13,967 nt of DNA from an uncultured Phascolarctobacterium sp. (GTDB lineage: Bacteria > Bacillota > Negativicutes > Acidaminococcales > Acidaminococcaceae): the NCBI GenBank assembly GCA_934234275.1, contig CAKQHU010000017.1:1-13967 (forward strand), given 5' to 3'. A program made the position numbers and the translations under genes. Under the pieces are notes generated by a model that ran no database searches, had not been told where the DNA came from, and saw only the letters and a list, made by a program, of their open reading frames with translations. Positions 7,276 to 12,302 of this stretch are shown here, in pieces (position 1 is the first letter of the stretch; each line of letters opens with the position of its first letter).

Positions 7276-8184
7276 TTATTTTACAAAGGCAACTGCTTTA
7301 TTTTCCAACATACCGGATTTTTCATTAGCATATAAAATTTTATCGCCATCTTCTACACTAACAACAACGTTAACCGGATTTACAGAATTACCGCCACCAC
7401 GAACGCTCACTGCTTTTACAACTAAAGGATTGCTGCCTGCACGGGAATTAACGGTTGCGGTCTGCAAATCGTTATAGTATTCTACCATACCCTTGCTGAT
7501 AGCAAAGTCCTTATCAATGTTACGCATGCCATAAATCGCACGGCCGTTAACATCATAAATAACTGGAGAGAAGGTACCCTCCAAGCCTAAGCCGGCAGCA
7601 TCCACAACAACACCGGTATAGGAAGCAGCTTCAGCCTGTACCTCCGGAGCAGGAGTATAATCTTCGCTTATTTCAGGCGCTTCTTCAGGCAGAATTGTTT
7701 TTTGTGCTTCCGGTACAGCAATTGTTGCAACACTCTTCACGCCATACAGAGGAATAGCCATTCTGACAGTGTAGCTGCCATCATCATTAGCAGTTTCCTC
7801 AACTATACGGGCGCCTTGTACCAATGCATTGATTTTGGTATTTACAATATCACTTTCAATTGCTAAATCACGCATAGAGGTTTCTGCATCAACCTGCACG
7901 CCTTTAATAGTTTCTGCCAGCTGGCGATAAGCATCAACAATAGCAGCACGACGCGCAAGCGCAGTACCGCGGGCAGCAGGCACATTTTCCGGCGGCAGGC
8001 CTACCCCCCATGCTTCAACATCAGCCTCAGCACCCTTTGCCCAGTTTACAGAGCCTTTAGTATTTTGCTGCACGTTTACTTGTACGGATACATCATCCGC
8101 ACTTGCAATAGCAGGTGCAACACTTGTCAAAGACATGGACAGACCAAGTACGACAGCAGCGAGTAAATTTTTCTTTGAATACAT
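7276..8184 (-). CDS. LPP20/FlgT-family secreted envelope protein
   Basis: A 302-aa exported protein with a signal peptide cleaved around ASA (residue 29). Residues of about 55-160 match the LPP20 family pattern: GxGxPPENV, then ARGTALARRAAIVDAYRQLA, ETIKGVQVDAETSM, a V-x-G-A-R-I-V-E segment, and GSYTVRMAIPLYG. An acidic, proline-rich linker (160-188) leads to a second domain with VVVDAAGLGLEGTFSPVIYD and NGRAIYG, also typical of larger LPP20-type proteins. Relatives in Gram-negatives include lipoproteins and the flagellar proteins FlgP and FlgT, which build outer-membrane-associated rings. There is no lipobox cysteine here, so it is probably soluble periplasmic. The ATG at 8184 has AAGGAG 9 nt upstream; the ATG at 8193 directly abuts that site. 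It is the last gene of the seven-gene run, with a 21-nt gap to the gene before it. Confidence 0.82.
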   Translation of the reverse strand: MYSKKNLLAAVVLGLSMSLTSVAPAIASADDVSVQVNVQQNTKGSVNWAKGAEADVEAWGVGLPPENVPAARGTALARRAAIVDAYRQLAETIKGVQVDAETSMRDLAIESDIVNTKINALVQGARIVEETANDDGSYTVRMAIPLYGVKSVATIAVPEAQKTILPEEAPEISEDYTPAPEVQAEAASYTGVVVDAAGLGLEGTFSPVIYDVNGRAIYGMRNIDKDFAISKGMVEYYNDLQTATVNSRAGSNPLVVKAVSVRGGGNSVNPVNVVVSVEDGDKILYANEKSGMLENKAVAFVK

Positions 8185-8205
8185 TGTTAACATCTCCTTT
8201 GATGA

Positions 8206-9051
8206 TTATTTTAGTCTGTAATTTTGAGGAGCATAGAGGGTATATCCTTTATTCATATTAGCTAACTTATCCCATGTGTACCAATTTAATTGAATTGTGT
8301 TTCTGTTATCAGCATTCGCTTCATAAAAGTCACAACCACCATCATATACCCCAGCTAAAATTGCAGAATGCGGTTTTGCGGCATCTCTAGAAGAATTTAA
8401 GGAATACCTGCGCCCCATTTGTACAAAATACCCTGGCTTAGCATTTCTAAAAAAGTTTTTCACAGTATTTACTTCATTAGGAGCAAAACCTTCAATTCTA
8501 TCTACTTTAATAGAACCATCAAATCTTGACGCCCCGAAATTATCATTCGTATATCCAGCTATCCTTTGTACTCCAGGAAACAAATACGTATAAACATTAT
8601 TGGCAAATCCTCGGCATTGACCGGAACCAGTATATCTTGCTCCATTTTTGTATCCGTTTAAATTAGACTTCATCCAATAAATCCTATCTTTTACTTGAAT
8701 AGTAACATTTAAATTAGTTGCATTTTCTACACCACGTATCACTCCAGAAGAAATTGTATTTTGTTGTGAAACTTTCTTAAGGTATTGCATAGAAGCATAT
8801 CCATTACGGCCATTATAGCTTACATGCGCCCAACTACCATTACTTGCAGAAACATAAACTTTTGCTCCTTTAGGTATTGAGGCAATCTTCGCGTAATTGC
8901 TTCCATGACCACTTCTCATTGTAAGCGGTAATTTAGAAGTATTAACGATATAACTGCCAGCATAATTGCTAGAACAATTACATGCTGCTTCAGCATTAAT
9001 ACCCAAAAATAAGGCTATAGATAAAGCCATTGCTCCCATAATTTTGTTCAT
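8206..9051 (-). CDS. Secreted SH3b plus papain-like cysteine hydrolase, putative cell-wall enzyme
   Basis: The 281-aa precursor has a signal peptide cleaved after AEA (residue 22). An SH3b domain (about 33-93) has the classic layout LPLTMRSGHGSNY, IPKGAKVYV, GSWAHVSYNGRNGYA; such domains commonly bind peptidoglycan. The C-terminal half (about 125-281) looks like a CHAP/NlpC-P60-type fold: nucleophile Cys146 in GQCRGFANNVY, then a PGYFVQM strand, His228 in PHSAILAGV, and FYEANAD (Glu244, Asn246) as a candidate third residue. The same motif order occurs in the large protein encoded at the head of this run. Peptidoglycan cleavage is the likeliest activity, but the substrate is inference. GGGAGG lies 8 nt before the ATG. 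Sampled GC (32-38%) is clearly lower than in its neighbours. Confidence 0.78.
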   Translation of the reverse strand: MNKIMGAMALSIALFLGINAEAACNCSSNYAGSYIVNTSKLPLTMRSGHGSNYAKIASIPKGAKVYVSASNGSWAHVSYNGRNGYASMQYLKKVSQQNTISSGVIRGVENATNLNVTIQVKDRIYWMKSNLNGYKNGARYTGSGQCRGFANNVYTYLFPGVQRIAGYTNDNFGASRFDGSIKVDRIEGFAPNEVNTVKNFFRNAKPGYFVQMGRRYSLNSSRDAAKPHSAILAGVYDGGCDFYEANADNRNTIQLNWYTWDKLANMNKGYTLYAPQNYRLK

Positions 9052-9064
9052 AAGACTAACCTCC

Positions 9065-9691
9065 CTAGTTTACCTTTTTATTCAGTTCATCTACCATAGC
9101 ATAAGCTGCCTTTTGAATAGCATTATGAACACTATCCTGCGTAACCTGAACTGTTCCAAACCGAATCGTACCGCCTACAACACCTTTAACTTTCGTATAA
9201 GTGCTTGCAGATTTGCCGGTACCCTTAGTCATATACAAAATATTACCGGTATCAGTATCCATTACTCTGCCGATTATATGTGCCTGCACGGTATTCTTTG
9301 TCAGCCCTGCTCCACCTAAACTGCCACCGGCTTCACTCAAACTTACGTTAGTAATATTACCGCATAAAATATACTTTACATTAAGTAAAGCACCTATTTT
9401 TTTAGCAGTATCAGGATCTATAATACCAACCGTAGAAATAGAAGCATCATTAACTTGTCCCATAACAAAATCTTTCTCCTTTACCAGAAAGCATTTATCA
9501 TCAACAAGACGGTCAATTATATATTCGCTTGTAACATATTCGGCATTATTTAAACTGATTTCTGCTTCAGTGGCTCCCGGTCTGGTGCCGAAATCCATAA
9601 TAGCAATTTCACTGTTTCTGTCAATTGCAAAAGCACTTGTGCAAATACCCAACAATGCTATCATAAGTAAGGCAAGAATTGTTTTCTTCAT
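9065..9691 (-). CDS. CsgG-family secreted protein
   Basis: A 208-aa precursor with a signal peptide cleaved after AFA (residue 22). The CsgG/LpoB-type fold is recognisable in order: IAIMDFGTRPG (29-39), SEYIIDRLVDDKCFLVKEKD, AKKIGALLNVKYILCGNITN (96-115), VQAHIIGRVMDTDTGNILY (135-153) and a C-terminal helix HNAIQKAAYAMVDEL. Two insertions, one Gly-rich (about 116-133) and one at about 163-186, sit where CsgG has its two membrane-spanning beta-hairpins. CsgG itself is an outer-membrane lipoprotein export channel. This protein has no lipobox cysteine, so pore formation is uncertain and it could act like the soluble regulator LpoB. TAGGAG, which overlaps the previous gene's stop codon, lies 7 nt before the ATG. 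It is co-transcribed with a second CsgG-like gene 10 nt upstream. Confidence 0.85.
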   Translation of the reverse strand: MKKTILALLMIALLGICTSAFAIDRNSEIAIMDFGTRPGATEAEISLNNAEYVTSEYIIDRLVDDKCFLVKEKDFVMGQVNDASISTVGIIDPDTAKKIGALLNVKYILCGNITNVSLSEAGGSLGGAGLTKNTVQAHIIGRVMDTDTGNILYMTKGTGKSASTYTKVKGVVGGTIRFGTVQVTQDSVHNAIQKAAYAMVDELNKKVN

Positions 9692-9701
9692 TCATAAACT
9701 C

Positions 9702-10586
9702 CTATTTCAAAAACAGCTTGCCTGCATCAACATCAGCAACAATAGCATCACTGATTTCCTGAGAAGCCTTATCCAGTACTTTATACAAAAGCTCAGAACT
9801 CAACTTATCGTCACCCCAGCTTGCAGGAATATTGGCAGCAGCCAAGCCTTCCAAGCCGCCCAAGCCAAGCAAACTGCCTGCACCGTCAACAGTGAAATGG
9901 TCAGATTCTACTTTACTGGTACATTTTTTATACCAAACAACTTCGCCGGTAGCAGCCTTAATCAAGCGCAATTCACTCTGTACACCAATAGAGGTCTTCT
10001 TGTTTTGTAATCCGCTTAATAACGGACCTACAGGGCCAAGGAAGCTGGATACTCCCGCCATACCAAGTGTAGAAGCTGCCATATTCGCATAACCAACAGC
10101 TGAATTGATATCCGTATTCATCCATTGACCTGTACCGATGTTACAGATAGTTCCCTGAATCAGATATTCTGCACTATTGTTTCTGCCGATAGGAGCAGTA
10201 AGGTTCGGATCTACAATCTGTCCAACGGTTGCCGTTGCCATAGATTGCGCCATATTTTCCTTAAATCCTGGTCCTTCAAACAAAGTATTATAATCACCCC
10301 AGCTGATTGCACGACGTGCGTTACGCAGTTCTGCTGCACGCTCATTATAAAGCATTTTTTCGATATCCTGATTTATAACTTTAGTGCCACGAAAATTCAG
10401 CTTACCCGTATTAACCAATTTCTCCATAACCAAATCGGATAACATTCCGGCAGAATCGACCTTATCAAATCTTGTATCATCTGTAAATTTCATCATTACA
10501 CAAGTCGGAGTTTCCGCAAAACCAACAGACGCCGACATAACACTGCTTGCAGCCAAGGCTGCCAACAATATAGCTACCTTCTTCAT
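9702..10586 (-). CDS. Divergent CsgG/LpoB-fold secreted protein
   Basis: A 294-aa precursor with a signal peptide cleaved after GFA (residue 24). It is a remote relative of the CsgG-like protein that follows it: CVMMKFTDDTRF at the start, SDLVMEKLVNTGKLNF, AEYLIQGTICNIG (139-151), SELRLIKAATGEVVWYKK (204-221), and a closing helix at about 261-280. The two insertions flanking the 204-221 strand pair are longer than in the neighbour. One is Ala/Gly-rich and hydrophobic (about 152-197, with GPVGPLLSGL) and the other Gly/Leu-rich (about 222-250, with GSLLGLGGLEGLAAA). They occupy the CsgG hairpin positions but do not obviously alternate polar and nonpolar residues. The ATG at 10586 has GGGGG 8 nt upstream; the GTG at 10592 is too close to it. 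The gap to the preceding gene is 13 nt. Confidence 0.7.
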   Translation of the reverse strand: MKKVAILLAALAASSVMSASVGFAETPTCVMMKFTDDTRFDKVDSAGMLSDLVMEKLVNTGKLNFRGTKVINQDIEKMLYNERAAELRNARRAISWGDYNTLFEGPGFKENMAQSMATATVGQIVDPNLTAPIGRNNSAEYLIQGTICNIGTGQWMNTDINSAVGYANMAASTLGMAGVSSFLGPVGPLLSGLQNKKTSIGVQSELRLIKAATGEVVWYKKCTSKVESDHFTVDGAGSLLGLGGLEGLAAANIPASWGDDKLSSELLYKVLDKASQEISDAIVADVDAGKLFLK

Positions 10587-10599
10587 TTTCACTGCCCCC

Positions 10600-11436
10600 T
10601 TATTTATCCGCTGCCTTGCGCTTTGTAGTATCCTTCAGGCCTTCCGGTAAGCTTAGATACTTCTTATCAGGTGTCGGAGAAAATTCGTCAATCTTGATAA
10701 TGCAGCGTGTGCCGTCAAGCTCGCCCTTAGCGTTAGTATAATACGTTGCGGAAGCAATCTTCACTAAAGTATAACCATTAAAGTAATATCTTACCGCTTC
10801 AAATACACCATTAGAATCGCTGCGGTAGTCTTCATAGTTCAAGCCATTATTCAACCAGCCGGAACCAACATATCTAAACGATGGCATTCCGGCAGCTTTA
10901 TTACCATCAGGCAACATAGCATTCAGCAAACGAGTCATATTGGCTGTACCAAAAGAATCGCCTTGTTCAAGGTTAGCAAGAATATTAAACTCTACCGCAC
11001 TGACAGAACCCTTTTTGGTACCACGATATACAAGCTTATCTTTATCGTAATATCTTGTATAGTTAAAAACTTCGTCACCTTTTTGTAAACGGCAAGTTGC
11101 AACGCTCTTGACACCGGCACTTTCCAGATAGGCATTACCAACGCCTATTTCTTCATATTTGTTATTTCCGTCACACACTAAAATACTTTGTGTTGGCTTA
11201 TTAACAAACAAATCGCTGGTACCGGTATCCATACTGTTTTTACCATAAAGATTAATTCTGTCCTTGTTAGTTGCACGTGCCTGCGGAGTAATTTCCTGAT
11301 ATTTAATTGTATAAGTCTTTCTCATCAACAAGTTACGATAAGTATCAAGATTACTTGCTTCACAAACAACACTCGCCATAGTACTTACAGCAACAGCTAA
11401 AGCTAATGTTACTTTACAAAATTTCTTTATTTTCAT
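10600..11436 (-). CDS. Secreted protein of unknown family, paralogous to the preceding gene product
   Basis: I do not recognise this family. The 278-aa precursor has a signal peptide cleaved after CEA (residue 27). The mature protein looks beta-rich and soluble, with no membrane segment and many alternating Tyr/Val/Ile stretches. Its start (YRNLLM-x4-Y-x-I-x-Y) and its end (SLPEGLKD) resemble the product of the gene just upstream (YRNIM-x4-YYVEY and DIPEGCKV), so the two are probably old duplicates. The gene overlaps that upstream gene by ATGA (11433-11436), which indicates translational coupling. GAGG lies 4 nt and AAGGAG about 13 nt before its start. The C-terminus is strongly basic (TTKRKAADK). 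An accessory role for the CsgG-like proteins is possible from context only. Confidence 0.75.
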   Translation of the reverse strand: MKIKKFCKVTLALAVAVSTMASVVCEASNLDTYRNLLMRKTYTIKYQEITPQARATNKDRINLYGKNSMDTGTSDLFVNKPTQSILVCDGNNKYEEIGVGNAYLESAGVKSVATCRLQKGDEVFNYTRYYDKDKLVYRGTKKGSVSAVEFNILANLEQGDSFGTANMTRLLNAMLPDGNKAAGMPSFRYVGSGWLNNGLNYEDYRSDSNGVFEAVRYYFNGYTLVKIASATYYTNAKGELDGTRCIIKIDEFSPTPDKKYLSLPEGLKDTTKRKAADK

Positions 11437-12281
11437 TTCGCCTCAGTCTCCTTTTTGCTGTAATTTTCTACCAAAACCGGTCTTTGTACCAGGTCATTGA
11501 TGTCGCCCAGGCCAACCGCATAAACTTTGCAGCCTTCAGGGATATCGGTAATCTTTTCAGGCAGTTCACCGGTAATTTTGATATTCTTTATTTCATCTGC
11601 CTCACATTCTTCTTCATTACCAACGCGAATCATGACCTTAATACTTTGCAGTTCACCTTTCTCCAAATCGTAAAGCATGTAAAAGTTCTTTTTATACATT
11701 GGCTGACCATTCATATTATTATAAGTAGTGGAATACTTGTCATAATTGAACTCTTTCTTGCCGAAAGTCTTCTTACCGCTTTCGATGAAACGCGGTGCTT
11801 TAAAACCGGTAAACGAATTAAACACATCATTAGGAGCAAAAGTTACTAATGCTTCCGGCAGCGCCAGCTTTACGCGCACCATATTCCAACCGGCGGCAGG
11901 ATCAATATTGGGATCATCCAGTTGGTTATAATACGCCATCGTCGCTTTCTTCTTGCTTTCGAATTGATAATACTTACCATCCTGATACAGTGTACTCGGC
12001 ACTTTCTTTTCGCCACCACCTAAAAATCCGGCAATTGCAAAAAGCGGGTTGATGAAACCGAGAGCTGCCAATGCGGTATTAGGCTGGCTTTGCAGCATTG
12101 TATAATCCATACGCTTGCCGTTCTGCACTGCAAGAATCTTTTTAGCGTAGTTATACTCATACTCAACATAATAATTACCGGATGACATAATATTTCTGTA
12201 TTCTGCTGCTTTAGGCTGTTCTGCATAACATGTTGCAGAAAGTGTTGCTAACGCAAGCGTTAGCGATAAGAATTTTTTCAT
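11433..12281 (-). CDS. Secreted protein of unknown family (first of a paralogous pair)
   Basis: I do not recognise this family. The 282-aa precursor has a signal peptide (MKKFLSLTLALAT...) cleaved after CYA (residue 20). The mature part is rich in Tyr, Lys and Asn, with one hydrophobic Gly-ending stretch, INPLFAIAGFLGGG, that could insert in a membrane or be buried. Later segments (KNFYMLYDLEKGELQSIKVM, EIKNIKITGELP, DIPEGCKVYAVG) look like beta strands. No catalytic motif is visible. The chosen ATG follows GGAGG with 8-nt spacing; an in-frame TTG five codons upstream is part of that site. It starts 21 nt after the ricin/SH3b/hydrolase gene and overlaps the next gene by 4 nt. It shares start and end motifs with that next product. 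Confidence 0.75.
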   Translation of the reverse strand: MKKFLSLTLALATLSATCYAEQPKAAEYRNIMSSGNYYVEYEYNYAKKILAVQNGKRMDYTMLQSQPNTALAALGFINPLFAIAGFLGGGEKKVPSTLYQDGKYYQFESKKKATMAYYNQLDDPNIDPAAGWNMVRVKLALPEALVTFAPNDVFNSFTGFKAPRFIESGKKTFGKKEFNYDKYSTTYNNMNGQPMYKKNFYMLYDLEKGELQSIKVMIRVGNEEECEADEIKNIKITGELPEKITDIPEGCKVYAVGLGDINDLVQRPVLVENYSKKETEAK

Positions 12282-12302
12282 TGTGTAGACCTCCAATAAT
12301 AA

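Noticed and set aside
8970..9051. Lipoprotein signal in the SH3b/hydrolase protein, because of cysteines right after the signal peptide (AEAACNC)
   Set aside because: The residues before the Cys (E-A-A) do not fit a lipobox, and AEA is a good signal peptidase I site.
9065..10586. A curli (csg) locus
   Set aside because: Only CsgG-fold proteins are present. There is no CsgA/CsgB-like repeat amyloid subunit, CsgE or CsgF, and the CsgG relatives lack the lipoprotein cysteine.
7730..11115. Identical heptapeptide GVKSVAT in the LPP20-type protein and one of the unknown secreted proteins
   Set aside because: The flanking sequence shows no similarity and the match is short, so chance is the simpler explanation.
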